DNA from: Aquipuribacter nitratireducens
GTDB lineage: Bacteria; Actinomycetota; Actinomycetes; Actinomycetales; JBBAYJ01
Assembly: GCF_037860835.1 (NCBI RefSeq)
Contig: NZ_JBBEOG010000009.1
Coordinates: 88,533-152,532, forward strand
DNA: 64,000 nt
Direction: 5' to 3'
The notes beneath the pieces were generated by a model, which was given only the letters and a program-made list of their open reading frames with translations, made no database searches and was not told the DNA's origin. This document shows, one piece after another, positions 8,644 through 17,484 of the stretch (the first letter of the stretch is position 1; each line of letters opens with the position of its first letter). A program made the translations under genes and the position numbers.

Positions 8644-9026
8644 TCCTCGACACGAACGCGCTGATCGCCTACGAGCGCGGCACGATCGATGCCACTGCCC
8701 TCGACGACGACGATCTGGCGATCGCGGCCGTCACCGTGGCGGAGTACCGCGTCGGGATCGAGCTGGCAGCGACCGCCGCTCGCGCGGCCGACCGGTCCCG
8801 CGCCCTCGCCGCGCTCACCGGCGCCGTCGACGTGCTCGAGTACACCGAGAGCACAGCAGCCCATCACGCGCATCTGATGGCCCACGTGCGCACGTCAGGC
8901 AGACCCCGCAGCGCCCACTACCTCATCATCGCCGCGCACGCGGCGGAGACCGGGCGCACGGTGGTGAGCCGCGACGCCGCCGCCCGGTTCGACACCCTCC
9001 CAGGGGTGCTCGCGATCTCGATGTGA
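8628..9026 (+). CDS. vapC: PIN-domain toxin, VapC family
   Basis: A 132-residue PIN nuclease. The first acidic residue is in ILDTNALIAYERG (Asp8) and the second is the Glu of VAEYRVGI. VapC toxins cleave tRNA or rRNA at few sites, using a Mg2+ centre of three to four acidic residues. The third conserved Asp (normally in an AHDLLIAA-like helix) is replaced by Tyr in AHYLIIAAHA, while an Asp is present in the fourth position (SRDAAARF). Activity is therefore uncertain. It starts at GTG 8628, inside the antitoxin gene. Confidence 0.88.
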   Translation: MGRRLILDTNALIAYERGTIDATALDDDDLAIAAVTVAEYRVGIELAATAARAADRSRALAALTGAVDVLEYTESTAAHHAHLMAHVRTSGRPRSAHYLIIAAHAAETGRTVVSRDAAARFDTLPGVLAISM

Positions 9027-9094
9027 CCCGCGTCGACCGCGGCTCCCAGGGTGGGGAGCACCTGCTTGCTGACGACGTGCTGCCTGCCCGGCTT

Positions 9095-9550
9095 CTACCC
9101 ACCCGTGAGCTGAGGCCCGGGGGTGAGGGGCGGAGTCCCTTGGGGGTCTCGCGGTTCGACGTGGCGCAGCATCCGGCGGTCCCTCCATGACGAGAGAAGC
9201 ACCGCAACGCCGAGGGCGAGCATGCTGAGCGAGAGGGTGAGGTCGACAGGGCCGGTGACGTCGGACAGAGGGTCGGGCACCACTCGAAGGGTTGCCCCGG
9301 TGATCATCATGGGGCCCAGCCAGATCCCCCTCGCCCCAGCGCGGGCGATCCAGATGGCGACCTCGCGCTCGGGTCCGGCGGCGGGAAGCCGGCCGCGTCG
9401 AATGGCAGCCCGAGCACGCCGACGAGTTGCCCGGTCTGATCGTGGCACACAGAAGGGCCGGTCCCGCAGGAGGGACGTCAACGCGAGGGCACTCCACACG
9501 ACGAGGAGCACGGCCAGCCCGAAGTCGACGACCGACCACACGTCCTTCAC
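9095..9550 (-). CDS. hypothetical membrane protein
   Basis: A 151-residue protein I do not recognise. It opens with VKDVWSVVDFGLAVLLVVWS, a membrane helix at about 8-27. A basic cytosolic stretch (residues 30-75) follows, then a helix near 88-105 and another near 118-136, and a Pro-rich tail. The frame is open to 9652, but the added segment is low-complexity, so the GTG at 9550 directly before the first helix is preferred. No functional clue comes from the neighbours. Confidence 0.5.
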   Translation of the reverse strand: MKDVWSVVDFGLAVLLVVWSALALTSLLRDRPFCVPRSDRATRRRARAAIRRGRLPAAGPEREVAIWIARAGARGIWLGPMMITGATLRVVPDPLSDVTGPVDLTLSLSMLALGVAVLLSSWRDRRMLRHVEPRDPQGTPPLTPGPQLTGG

Positions 9551-9676
9551 GACACCATGATGCGGGATCGGGCGGTGCCCAGGGGGCGCGAACGGCGCTC
9601 GCGCTGCAGACGCACGCCGCCAGGCCCGGCCGCGCGCGGCTGTCATGGGCACTCGTCCGCGAGCACGACGCCTGGG

Positions 9677-9749
9677 TGGAGCTGAGGGGACTCGAACCCC
9701 TGACCCCCTCGTTGCGAACGAGGTGCGCTACCAGCTGCGCCACAGCCCC
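9677..9749 (-). tRNA. tRNA-Ala (anticodon CGC)
   Basis: The reverse strand folds as a full cloverleaf. The acceptor stem GGGGCTG pairs with CAGCTCC and includes the G3-U70 wobble that identifies alanine tRNAs. The anticodon stem CCTCG/CGAGG encloses the loop TTCGCAA (anticodon CGC, codon GCG), and the T-arm carries GTTCGAGT. The discriminator is A at 9677. The 3' CCA is not encoded. Confidence 0.97.
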
Positions 9750-9852
9750 TTGCGGTCCACGAGATTAGCACCGCCCGGGCGGTGCCCCCGGCCACCGTCC
9801 GGGGGGTCGACCACCCGGACGCCGATCGCGTCACCCCACTGCGGGACAGGGG

Positions 9853-9912
9853 TTGTAGACGCGAAACGGCCCGATGGGCGTCTACGACCCCTGCGGCGCA
9901 GCCCTTGTGGCG
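9853..9912. repeat. palindromic intergenic element, copy 1
   Basis: Inside the 194-bp gap between tRNA-Ala and the next gene lies a perfect 8-bp inverted repeat, GTAGACGC (9855-9862) with GCGTCTAC (9878-9885). It is followed by CTGCGGCGCAG (9891-9901) and CTTGTGGCG. The same modules in the same order recur in reverse orientation at about 30571-30651. The rest of this gap (9750-9852 and 9913-9943) shows no gene or obvious signal. Confidence 0.6.
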
Positions 9913-9943
9913 TGGGGACCGGGGTCCCAGCGGCGAGCGGACC

Positions 9944-10807
9944 TCAGCCGGCGGCGGAGCGGCGTTCGGGCTGCTCGTCGCCCGTGGCCTCGGCCTGCTC
10001 GGCCGACGGCGCCTCCACCGGGGCCTGCGGCCGGGACGAGCTGACGATCGGCTCGGCGTCACCGAGGGCCACCGGGGGCAGGGACCACGGCAGCGCCGGC
10101 GGGCGGTGGCTCACCGGCTTGGTCGCGTAGACGGGTGCCGGCACCTCGGCGGGGGTCCACGTGCCGTCGCTCGTCTCGGCCGCTCGCTCCGCCGGGCGGG
10201 CGACCTCGCTCGCCGCGGGTCGTGCGGGACGCGGCGCGAGAGGCGCGCCGCTGCGCCCGGCGCGGGCGTCGAAGACCTCGGTGGCGACACGGCGGGCGCG
10301 AGGCGGGAGGTCGGCGGCGGTGCGGACGACCGGGGAGCGCCGGCGGCGGGTCGAGGCCGCCGCGACCGCGCCGGAGGCGACCGCCCCGACGAGCCACCCG
10401 CCCGCGAGCACGGGCGCCCACCACGGCACGACCCCGACACCGAGGAGGACACCGGTGACGAGGAGACCGACGAGCCCGGCGAGCGCGGCCAGCCCGCGCA
10501 CGCGGGTGACGAGGCGGTCCCGCCGGCTCCGCTCCCGGAGCGTGGCGGCGAGGTCGGGGGTGGGGCGGGCCGGCAGCCGGTCGGACACGACGGGCCGGTC
10601 GGCGGTGAGGACGACGCGGTGCGAGGGCCGTTGGGCCGCGGGCCGCTCGAGCACCCGGACGGCGGCGGACGAGCGGTCGCCGTCCCGGTTCTCCAGGCGG
10701 GCGGCCCGCTCGCTCACGAGGACGGGTACGAGGTAGACCGCCCACAGTCCCACGATGACGAGGAGGATGATCCCGCCGGCGCCCACGACAGGACCGTAGG
10801 TCCGCAC
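9944..10807 (-). CDS. conserved actinobacterial two-helix membrane protein
   Basis: A 287-residue protein with a GTG start. A membrane helix at about 12-32 has the ending LLVIVGLWAVYLVPVLV seen in actinobacterial proteins at this locus. Residues 35-95 are a basic cytosolic linker, two closely spaced helices lie at about 105-125 and 130-150, and the C-terminal half is Pro/Ala-rich and probably disordered. Its position just after rimJ and moeA matches M. tuberculosis Rv0996, a conserved membrane protein of unknown role, and possibly the divisome proteins called SepX in Streptomyces. That identity is inference from position and layout. Confidence 0.65.
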   Translation of the reverse strand: MRTYGPVVGAGGIILLVIVGLWAVYLVPVLVSERAARLENRDGDRSSAAVRVLERPAAQRPSHRVVLTADRPVVSDRLPARPTPDLAATLRERSRRDRLVTRVRGLAALAGLVGLLVTGVLLGVGVVPWWAPVLAGGWLVGAVASGAVAAASTRRRRSPVVRTAADLPPRARRVATEVFDARAGRSGAPLAPRPARPAASEVARPAERAAETSDGTWTPAEVPAPVYATKPVSHRPPALPWSLPPVALGDAEPIVSSSRPQAPVEAPSAEQAEATGDEQPERRSAAG

Positions 10808-10826
10808 CGCGTCGTGGCCGTGGACC

Positions 10827-11477
10827 TCACAGGCGTGTCGCGGACCCGCCGTTCCCGAGGTCGTCGCGGGACGCCTCGCGGGGCACCTCCCGGGCCGCGT
10901 GAGCCCGGGCGTGCAGCCCCTCGGGCACCTCGTCGGCGAGCACGGCGAACGACACGTGGTCCCGCCAGTCGCCGTCGATGTGGAGCAGGCCCCGGCGCAG
11001 GCCCTCGTCCCGCAGCCCGAGCTTGCGGACCACGGCGAGGCTCGGCGCGTTCTCGGGCCGGATGTTGATCTCGAGCCGGTGGACGCCGCCGGCGAAGCAG
11101 TGGTCGGCGGCGAGCCCGACGGCGCACGGCACGTGCCCGCGCCCGGCGACCTGCCGGTCGATCCAGTAGCCGACCGAGCCGCTGCGGAACGCGCCCCACG
11201 CGAGCATCGACACCGTCAGCTGCCCGCGCAGCCGACCGTCGACCTCGATGGCGAAGGGCAGGGCCCGGCCCTCCCGGGCCTGCCGTCGCAGCCCGGCGAC
11301 CATGCCGGCGTAGCTGGGGGGCACGGACCCGTCGGGCGCGGTGGCCTCCCACGGCTGCAGCCAGTCCCGGTTGCGCAGCTGCACCTCCTCCCACGCCGCA
11401 CGGTCCCGGCGGCGGAGCGGCCGCAGCCGCAGCCGCCCGTGCTCGAGCTCGACCGGCCAGAGCCGGGTGTACGTCAC
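10827..11477 (-). CDS. rimJ: GNAT N-acetyltransferase, RimJ/RimL type
   Basis: A 216-residue acetyltransferase. The N-terminal LRLRPLRRRDRAAWEEV, the acetyl-CoA-binding V-G-Y-W-I segment, GRGHVPCAVGLAADH (motif A) and ENAPSLAVVRKLGL (motif B) match RimJ/RimL enzymes that acetylate protein N-termini. The last about 30 residues are a disordered extension. The start overlaps the moaB stop by 4 bp (GTGA type), and the gene sits in the moeA-rimJ order known from M. tuberculosis Rv0994-Rv0995. The substrate in actinobacteria is not settled. Confidence 0.88.
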   Translation of the reverse strand: MTYTRLWPVELEHGRLRLRPLRRRDRAAWEEVQLRNRDWLQPWEATAPDGSVPPSYAGMVAGLRRQAREGRALPFAIEVDGRLRGQLTVSMLAWGAFRSGSVGYWIDRQVAGRGHVPCAVGLAADHCFAGGVHRLEINIRPENAPSLAVVRKLGLRDEGLRRGLLHIDGDWRDHVSFAVLADEVPEGLHARAHAAREVPREASRDDLGNGGSATRL

Positions 11478-12001
11478 GGCTCCCCCCGACCGTGTGCGTG
11501 GGCCTCGGGCCCGGGCACGCCGGCGAGCATGTCGAGGGCGTGCGGCAGCAGGGGACCGAGGACCTCGAGCGCGTCGCGGCAGGCGCCGGTCGAGCCGGGC
11601 AGCGCGACGACGAGCGACCGTCCGGCGACCCCGGCGACGGAGCGGGACAGGGACGCGGTGACGACGCCGCGGGCGCGCCCGTCGGCGCGCAGGGCCTCCG
11701 CCACGCCCGGCACCTCCCGGTCCAGGAGCGGCCGCACCTGCTCGGGGGTCGTGTCGTCGGGTGACAGCCCGGTCCCGCCCGTGAGGAGGACGACGTCGGC
11801 GCCGGCGGCGAGCGCCTCACGCAGCGCGGTCCCGACGGCGTCCCCGTCGGGCACGACGGCGGCTACCGGCACCTCGAGGCCGAGCTCCCGCAGCCCGGCG
11901 ACGAGCAGCGGCCCGGAGCGGTCCGCGGCGGTCCCGGCCGCCGCGCTCGTCGAGACGGTGACGACGCGGCCGCGGCGGGCCCCGGGCGGCTCAGCCATCA
12001 C
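11474..12001 (-). CDS. moaB: molybdopterin adenylyltransferase family protein (MoaB/Mog)
   Basis: A 175-residue MPT-binding protein. The signature LLTGGTGLSPDDTTPEQVRP and the later LVVALPGSTGACRDALEVL place it with MogA/MoaB, which adenylylate molybdopterin before molybdate insertion. The start is GTG 12001 or ATG 11998, both overlapping the end of moaC. Together with moaC and moeA it covers the early precursor step, adenylylation and metal insertion of molybdenum cofactor synthesis. moaA, moaD and moaE are not in the window. Confidence 0.88.
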   Translation of the reverse strand: MMAEPPGARRGRVVTVSTSAAAGTAADRSGPLLVAGLRELGLEVPVAAVVPDGDAVGTALREALAAGADVVLLTGGTGLSPDDTTPEQVRPLLDREVPGVAEALRADGRARGVVTASLSRSVAGVAGRSLVVALPGSTGACRDALEVLGPLLPHALDMLAGVPGPEAHAHGRGEP

Positions 12002-12497
12002 CGCGCACCCAGTCCCCGCTGCGCCCGCCGGACTTCGCGACGACCCGCACGTCGGTGATCTCGCTGAGCCGGTCGAGCGCCTTCACCATGTCGACGACGG
12101 TGAGCCCCGCGACCGCGACGGCGGTGAGGGCCTCCATCTCGACGCCCGTGCGCTCCGCGGTGCGCACCGTCGCGCGCAGCGCGACGCCGTCGTCGACGAC
12201 CTCGACGTCCATGACGACCCCGTGCACCGCCACCGGGTGGGCCAACGGCACCAGGTCGGGGGTGCGCTTGGTGGCCTGGATGCCGGCGAGGCGGGCGACG
12301 GCGAGCACGTCACCCTTCGGCACCGTCCGGTCGCGCAGGGCCGCGACGACCTCCGGGGAGCAGCGGACGAGACCCGTCGCGACGGCCTCGCGGACGGTGA
12401 CCGCCTTCGCGGTGACGTCGACCATGCGGGCCTGCCCCCGGGCGTCGACGTGCGTGAGCGACGGCCCGGTCGACGGTGGGATTCCGCTGTCGCTCAC
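11991..12497 (-). CDS. moaC: cyclic pyranopterin monophosphate synthase
   Basis: A 168-residue MoaC. It acts after MoaA to form cyclic pyranopterin monophosphate from the GTP-derived 3',8-cyclo intermediate. Conserved stretches are LTHVDARGQARMVDV near the start, VPKGDVLAVARLAGI, KRTPDLVPLAHP and GVEMEALTAV, with the catalytic Lys/Asp/His set present. The GTG at 12497 overlaps the moeA TGA in a GTGA 4-bp junction, and its own end overlaps moaB. These three genes are almost certainly one transcript. Confidence 0.93.
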   Translation of the reverse strand: MSDSGIPPSTGPSLTHVDARGQARMVDVTAKAVTVREAVATGLVRCSPEVVAALRDRTVPKGDVLAVARLAGIQATKRTPDLVPLAHPVAVHGVVMDVEVVDDGVALRATVRTAERTGVEMEALTAVAVAGLTVVDMVKALDRLSEITDVRVVAKSGGRSGDWVRGDG

Positions 12498-13759
12498 GCC
12501 GTGCCCCCCGCCAGCACGAGGCACTCGAGCCGGTCGCCGGGCTCCACCGCCGTGACGTCCTCCGGCACGACGGCCAGCGCGTCGGCGTGCGCGAGGTCGG
12601 CGGCGAGGTGGCTGCCCTGCCCGCCGACGGCCTCGCACTCCACGTCCGCGCCGCTCGGGCCGGTCGCGACGAGCCGTACGCGCGCGAACTGCCGCTTGCC
12701 CGCCGGGGACGACCAGCCGGACCGGGTGACGGCCTCGACGCGTCTCCGCTCGAGCACGCGGTGCCCGAGCGCGGCGAGGAGGGCGGGACGGACGAAGACC
12801 TCGAAGGACACCATCGCGCTCACCGGGTTGCCGGGCAGGCAGAAGACGGGAACACGGCGGCCGTCGGGTCCCTCGAGCACACCGAGACCCTGCGGCATGC
12901 CCGGCTGCATCGCGACCCGGCGGAACCGCACTCCCCCGGTCTCCCGCAGGACCGCCTTCACGACGTCGAACGCGCCGGCCGACACCCCGCCGGTCGTGAC
13001 GACGACGTCGGCGCGGGCCGCCTGCTCGGCGAGCGCGGACCGCAGGCCGGCGGGGTCGTCGGGCACCCCGCCGACGTGCGCGGCGTCGCAGCCGAGCTCC
13101 CGCGCCGCGGCGGTCACCCCGATGCCGTTGGAGTCGTGGACCTGACCGGGGCGAAGGGCACCGCCCGGCGCCACGAGCTCGTCGCCGGTCGACAGGACGG
13201 CGACCCGCGGGACCCCGACGACCCGCACCCGGGCACGCCCCACGGCGGTGAGGAGCGCGAGCCGACGCGGGTCGAGCAGGTCCCCGGCCCGCAGCACGGT
13301 CTCGCCGGCCCCGACGTCGCTGCCGGCGCGGCGCACGAACCGGCCCGGCTCGGCGGGGGCACGGACCTCGACGCGCTCGACGCCGGCGTCGGTCTGCTCG
13401 ACGGGCACGATGCCGTCGGCGCCGGGCGGCACGACGCCGCCGGTCATGATCCGCACGGCCGACCCGGCCGGCAGGGCGTCGGGGGCGGCGGACCCGGCGG
13501 CGACGTCCCCGAGGACCGGCAGCACGACGGGGCTGCCCTCCGACGCGGAGGCGACGTCCGCGCAGTGGACCGCGTAGCCGTCCATGCCGGAGTTGTCCGC
13601 TCCCGGCAACGGCGCGGGGGCGACGACGTCCTCCGCGAGGACACGGCCGAGGGCGTCGAGGAGTCCGACCTCGACCGGCGTGACCGGCGCGACGAGGGCG
13701 AGGCAGTCCCGGCGGTGGTCGTCGACCGGGACGAGCCCCGCGACCCCGTGTCCGCTCAC
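12494..13759 (-). CDS. moeA: molybdopterin molybdotransferase
   Basis: A 421-residue MoeA, which inserts molybdate into adenylylated molybdopterin. Domain landmarks in order: ALGRVLAEDV and LPGADNSGMDGYAV (N-terminal); PVGD-like PVLGDVAAG; IMTGGVVPPGADGIVPVEQ; RPGQVHDSNG; the MPT-binding VVTTGGVSAGAFD; and FCLPGNPVSAMVSFE. The C-terminal domain IV is complete. The ATG start is 7 bp downstream of the galU stop, so galU-moeA-moaC-moaB-rimJ form one minus-strand run. Confidence 0.95.
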   Translation of the reverse strand: MSGHGVAGLVPVDDHRRDCLALVAPVTPVEVGLLDALGRVLAEDVVAPAPLPGADNSGMDGYAVHCADVASASEGSPVVLPVLGDVAAGSAAPDALPAGSAVRIMTGGVVPPGADGIVPVEQTDAGVERVEVRAPAEPGRFVRRAGSDVGAGETVLRAGDLLDPRRLALLTAVGRARVRVVGVPRVAVLSTGDELVAPGGALRPGQVHDSNGIGVTAAARELGCDAAHVGGVPDDPAGLRSALAEQAARADVVVTTGGVSAGAFDVVKAVLRETGGVRFRRVAMQPGMPQGLGVLEGPDGRRVPVFCLPGNPVSAMVSFEVFVRPALLAALGHRVLERRRVEAVTRSGWSSPAGKRQFARVRLVATGPSGADVECEAVGGQGSHLAADLAHADALAVVPEDVTAVEPGDRLECLVLAGGTA

Positions 13760-13766
13760 GAGCCGC

Positions 13767-14678
13767 TCACGCCTGCTGGAAGTCCGTCCCGCCGACGTAC
13801 TCCGTCAGCCACGCCCGGAAGTCCGGCCCGAGGTCGTCGCGCTCCGCCGCGAGCCGGACGACGGTCTTGAGGTAGTCGAGGCGGTCGCCCGTGTCGTAGC
13901 GGCGACCGCGGAACACGACGCCGGTGACGCCGTGGCCGTCCCCGTCGCCCGTCGCGAGGGTCTGCAGGGCGTCGGTCAGCTGGATCTCGCCGCCACGGCC
14001 GTACGGGGTGTGGCGCAGGATCTCGAACACGGCCGGGGACAGCGCGTACCGGCCGATGAGGGCGAGGTTGCTCGGCGCCTCCTCCGGATCGGGCTTCTCG
14101 ACGAGCCCGGTGACGCGGACGACGTCCGTCTCGTCGGTGGGCTCGACGGCCGCGCAGCCGTAGAGGTGGACCTGGTCCTGCGGCACCTCGAGGAGGAGGA
14201 CGACGCTGCCGCCGTGCTTCTGCTGGACGTCGAGCATGCGCGGCAGGATCTCGTCGCGCGGGTCGATGAGGTCGTCGCCGAGCAGCACGGCGAACGGCTC
14301 GTGGCCGACGTGCTGGGCCGCGCACAGCACGGCGTGACCGAGGCCGCGGGGGTCGCCCTGCCGGACGTAGTGGATGGTGCCGAGGTCGTTGGAGGCCTGG
14401 ACCGCCCGCAGGGTCGAGTCCTTGCCCTTGGCCTGGAGGGAGTGCTCGAGCTCGAGGTTGCGGTCGAAGTGGTCCTCGAGCGCCCGCTTGCTCCGGCCGG
14501 TGATCATGAGGACGTCGTCGAGGCCGGCGGCGACCGCCTCCTCCACCACGTACTGGATGGCGGGCCGGTCGACCACCGGCAGCATCTCCTTCGGCGTCGC
14601 CTTGGTCGCCGGCAGGAAGCGGGTGCCGAGACCGGCGGCAGGGATGACGGCCTTCGTGGCCCGTGCGTCAGTCGTCAT
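13767..14678 (-). CDS. galU: UTP--glucose-1-phosphate uridylyltransferase
   Basis: A 303-residue GalU making UDP-glucose from UTP and glucose-1-phosphate for envelope sugars. It has the nucleotide-binding AVIPAAGLGTRFLPATKATP, EMLPVVDRPAIQYVVEEA, VLLGDDLID and GLVEKPDPEEAPS, all canonical. The ATG is clear. Neighbourhood with 5-formyl-THF cyclo-ligase and moeA is the classic actinobacterial arrangement (M. tuberculosis Rv0992c-Rv0994). Confidence 0.95.
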   Translation of the reverse strand: MTTDARATKAVIPAAGLGTRFLPATKATPKEMLPVVDRPAIQYVVEEAVAAGLDDVLMITGRSKRALEDHFDRNLELEHSLQAKGKDSTLRAVQASNDLGTIHYVRQGDPRGLGHAVLCAAQHVGHEPFAVLLGDDLIDPRDEILPRMLDVQQKHGGSVVLLLEVPQDQVHLYGCAAVEPTDETDVVRVTGLVEKPDPEEAPSNLALIGRYALSPAVFEILRHTPYGRGGEIQLTDALQTLATGDGDGHGVTGVVFRGRRYDTGDRLDYLKTVVRLAAERDDLGPDFRAWLTEYVGGTDFQQA

Positions 14679-14713
14679 GTCACGACCCTAGGCCTCCCCC
14701 CGGACCACGGCGA

Positions 14714-16765
14714 TCAGTCACGGGCCCCGGCGGGCACGACGGGACTGGGCTCCCCCCCGGGCAGCCGCGCGACGCGGGCGCGGTCCCGCCCGGCCTCCTT
14801 CGCCTCGTACAGGGCCCGGTCGGCGGCGCGCATGAGGTCGGTGCCGGTCGTGCCGTGCTGCGGGTACGCCGCGATGCCGATGGACGCGCTGACCGGGATC
14901 GGCGGTGCACCGTCCGGCAGCCGGAACGGCTCCACGCGCAACGCCGCGAGGATGCGCTCGGCCAGCGCCGTGGCGCCGTCGAGGTCGGTCTCCGGCAGGA
15001 GGAGGGCGAACTCCTCCCCGCCGTAGCGGGCGACGGTGTCGACCTCGCGGACGCACTCGGTGACGCGACGCGCGAGCTCCCGGAGCACGGCGTCGCCCGC
15101 CGCGTGGCCGTGGGTGTCGTTGACGGCCTTGAACCGGTCGAGGTCGACCATGAGCACCCCGAGCGGGTGGCCGAACCGCACGGCGCGCTCGAGCTCGCGC
15201 ACGAGCATGGTGCTGAGGTGGCGGAAGTTGTGGACGCCCGTGAGCGGGTCCGTCACCGACAGCCGCTCCACCTCCAGGTGGTCCTTGATGTTCGCCAGGG
15301 CCGTGCCGGCGTTGCCGGCGAGCGCCGCGATGGCCTCCAGGGCGTGCGAGTCGTAGCCGGGCGCCCCGACGGGCCGAGCGACGACGACGGCCCCGAGGGG
15401 ACGGGCGCTGCTGCCGATGGGCACCGCGAGGGTCGGTCCGACCGTGTCGCCGCCCGGCTCCTGCAGCAGCGCCTGCTCGGCGAGCGCGCGGTCCGCGAGC
15501 CGGGTGAGGCCCGTCCGCAGCGGCTCCTCCAGGGGTCCGCTCTCGTCGCCCCGGCCCCGCTCGCGCAGCGACAGCACCCGACGGCCCAGCCGGGACCCCC
15601 GGTCGTGGTGGACGGCCACGCCCATGGGCGCCTCCGCCGCGAGCAGCGCTCCCTGGAGGACCGACTGCAGGAGCCCGTCGCGGTCGTGGGTCTGCTGCAG
15701 CGCGTGGGCGAACACCTCCTGCTGGCGCTGGACGCCCTCCTCGCGGGCCCGCAGGTCGCGGGCGAGGGAGCCGAGGACGCTCGAGACGCCGCGGAGGTCC
15801 CGGTCGTCCGGGGCGGTCGGCACCTCGGCGGTGTCGTCGCCCGCGGCGATGCGCCGGGCGAGGTCGGCGACGTCGCGGAGGGGACGCAGGATCGTCGCCG
15901 ACAGCAGCCAGATGAGCAGGGCGGTGCCGAAGACGCTCGCGACGAAGGCGATGACGAGCTGCTGCCCCACCAGGCCCCGCGGCTCGCCGACCGCGACCAC
16001 CCGCACGTCGTCGCCGAACACCTGGCGGCTGACGAAGCGCTGGTCGACCACCCGCCCGACGCCGTCGGCGTCCGCGACGGCGGCCGCGGCGAGGTTGCCC
16101 GCGATCTCGTCGTCCGCGGACAGGCTGCCGCTCGCGGCGACGACGTCGTCGCCGTTCAGCAGCAGGATGCTGCCCGTCCGCAGGCCCGCGGCCTCCGTCA
16201 CGCGGCCGAGCAGCTCGTCGTCGAGGGGCGCGGCGACGAGCACCGACCCCTGCTCGACGACCTGGCCGCCCGGGCCGATGAAGGTGACGTCGACGGTGTC
16301 GGCGAGGACGACGTCGCCGTCGGCGGTGAGCACGCTCCCGCTGCTGCAGTCCGCCCGCGCGACGACCTCGGGTGTCTCGACGGCGGCGGGCACGGCCTCG
16401 CCCGCGGAGCCGACCACCACCCCGTCGCGGTCGAGGACGACGACCGTCCAGGGGTCCCCGTTGGTGACCGCGGTCCCGCTCACGCCCGCGGCGGCCTGGG
16501 AGAACGCCCGCTCGGGGGAGACCTCGGCGGCCGTGGCGGAGACCTGCGCCTGCAGCTGCGCGGTGACGAGGGCCGCCCGGTCGGCGACCGCGGCGCACTC
16601 GGCGACGAGCAGCGACGACGCGGCGGCGGCGATCTGGCGCAGCCGGGCCTGCTCCGCCTCGCCGACCTGCCACGGCAGCAGGACGCCGACGATGGTGAAC
16701 ACCCCGAGCAGGGGGACGACGGCCGCGGCGACGAGCGCGGCGAACAGCCGCCACCGGATGCTCAC
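14714..16765 (-). CDS. sensor diguanylate cyclase (extracytoplasmic sensor-HAMP-GAF-GGDEF)
   Basis: A 683-residue signalling protein. A first helix (about 10-32) is followed by an extracytoplasmic sensor of about 270 residues with two cysteines. A second helix lies near 305-325, then a HAMP segment (LRPLRDVADLARRIAAGDD), a GAF-like domain (about 390-520) and a GGDEF domain with DPLTGVHNFRHL, DLDRFKAVNDTHGHAAGD and GGEEF at 582-586. REVD precedes GGEEF by five residues, the RxxD inhibitory site, so product feedback is likely. Start: GTG 16765 directly before the first helix. It is divergent from the cyclo-ligase gene and sits between it and galU. Confidence 0.9.
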   Translation of the reverse strand: MSIRWRLFAALVAAAVVPLLGVFTIVGVLLPWQVGEAEQARLRQIAAAASSLLVAECAAVADRAALVTAQLQAQVSATAAEVSPERAFSQAAAGVSGTAVTNGDPWTVVVLDRDGVVVGSAGEAVPAAVETPEVVARADCSSGSVLTADGDVVLADTVDVTFIGPGGQVVEQGSVLVAAPLDDELLGRVTEAAGLRTGSILLLNGDDVVAASGSLSADDEIAGNLAAAAVADADGVGRVVDQRFVSRQVFGDDVRVVAVGEPRGLVGQQLVIAFVASVFGTALLIWLLSATILRPLRDVADLARRIAAGDDTAEVPTAPDDRDLRGVSSVLGSLARDLRAREEGVQRQQEVFAHALQQTHDRDGLLQSVLQGALLAAEAPMGVAVHHDRGSRLGRRVLSLRERGRGDESGPLEEPLRTGLTRLADRALAEQALLQEPGGDTVGPTLAVPIGSSARPLGAVVVARPVGAPGYDSHALEAIAALAGNAGTALANIKDHLEVERLSVTDPLTGVHNFRHLSTMLVRELERAVRFGHPLGVLMVDLDRFKAVNDTHGHAAGDAVLRELARRVTECVREVDTVARYGGEEFALLLPETDLDGATALAERILAALRVEPFRLPDGAPPIPVSASIGIAAYPQHGTTGTDLMRAADRALYEAKEAGRDRARVARLPGGEPSPVVPAGARD

Positions 16766-16824
16766 GCCGACCTCCCGTCGCCACCGCGTGGAGCGCGGTG
16801 TGCCCGAACCGCCACGATCCTCCC

Positions 16825-17478
16825 ATGACCAGCGGACACGACGGCGACAAGGCCGCCCTGCGTCTCGCCGTGCGGCGCCGGCGCGCCGGGGCCGACGAGG
16901 CGACCCGGCGCGAGGCCGCGGACCGGCACGCGGGGCTCGTCGGCGCCGTCCTCGACCTCCGGCCCGGCGCAGCGGCGACCGTCGCGTGCTACGCCTCGAT
17001 CGGGGACGAGCCCCGGACGGCGCCGCTGCGGGCGGCGCTCGCCGCGCGGGGTGTCGAGGTCCTGCTGCCGTGGCTGCGCCCCGACCTCGACCTCGACTGG
17101 GTGCGCGACCCCGGCCCGGCCGCGACGACCGGGCGGGAGCACGCCCTGCGCCCGCCCGGGGACCGGCTCGGCCCGGACGCGGTCGGGCGCTGCGGGGTCG
17201 TGGTCGTGCCCGCGCTCGCCGTCGACGCCGCCGGCACCCGGCTCGGGCAGGGGGGTGGCTCCTACGACCGTGCCCTGGCGCGGCTGCGGGCCTCCCCGGC
17301 GGGTGCCGCGGTGCCCGTCGTCGCCGTGCTGTCGTGTGCTGAGGAGCTGCTCCCGGGCGCGGCGCTGCCGCGGGAGACGCACGACGTCGCCGTCGACGCC
17401 GTCCTGCTCCCCGACGGGCTGCGGGTGCTCCGCGGGCAGCCGGACGAGGGGGAGCCGGCCGGGCACGGCCGGTCGTGA
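16825..17478 (+). CDS. 5-formyltetrahydrofolate cyclo-ligase
   Basis: A 217-residue enzyme converting 5-formyl-THF to 5,10-methenyl-THF with ATP. Its features are the N-terminal KAALRLAVRRRRA, CYASIGDEPRTAPL, and the C-terminal VVVVPALAVDAAGTRLGQGGGSYDRAL, where GGGxYDR is the phosphate-binding signature. The ATG at 16825 is preferred to an upstream in-frame start because homology begins just after it. This is the homologue of M. tuberculosis Rv0992c, adjacent to galU there as well. Confidence 0.9.
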   Translation: MTSGHDGDKAALRLAVRRRRAGADEATRREAADRHAGLVGAVLDLRPGAAATVACYASIGDEPRTAPLRAALAARGVEVLLPWLRPDLDLDWVRDPGPAATTGREHALRPPGDRLGPDAVGRCGVVVVPALAVDAAGTRLGQGGGSYDRALARLRASPAGAAVPVVAVLSCAEELLPGAALPRETHDVAVDAVLLPDGLRVLRGQPDEGEPAGHGRS

Positions 17479-17484
17479 TGCCGG

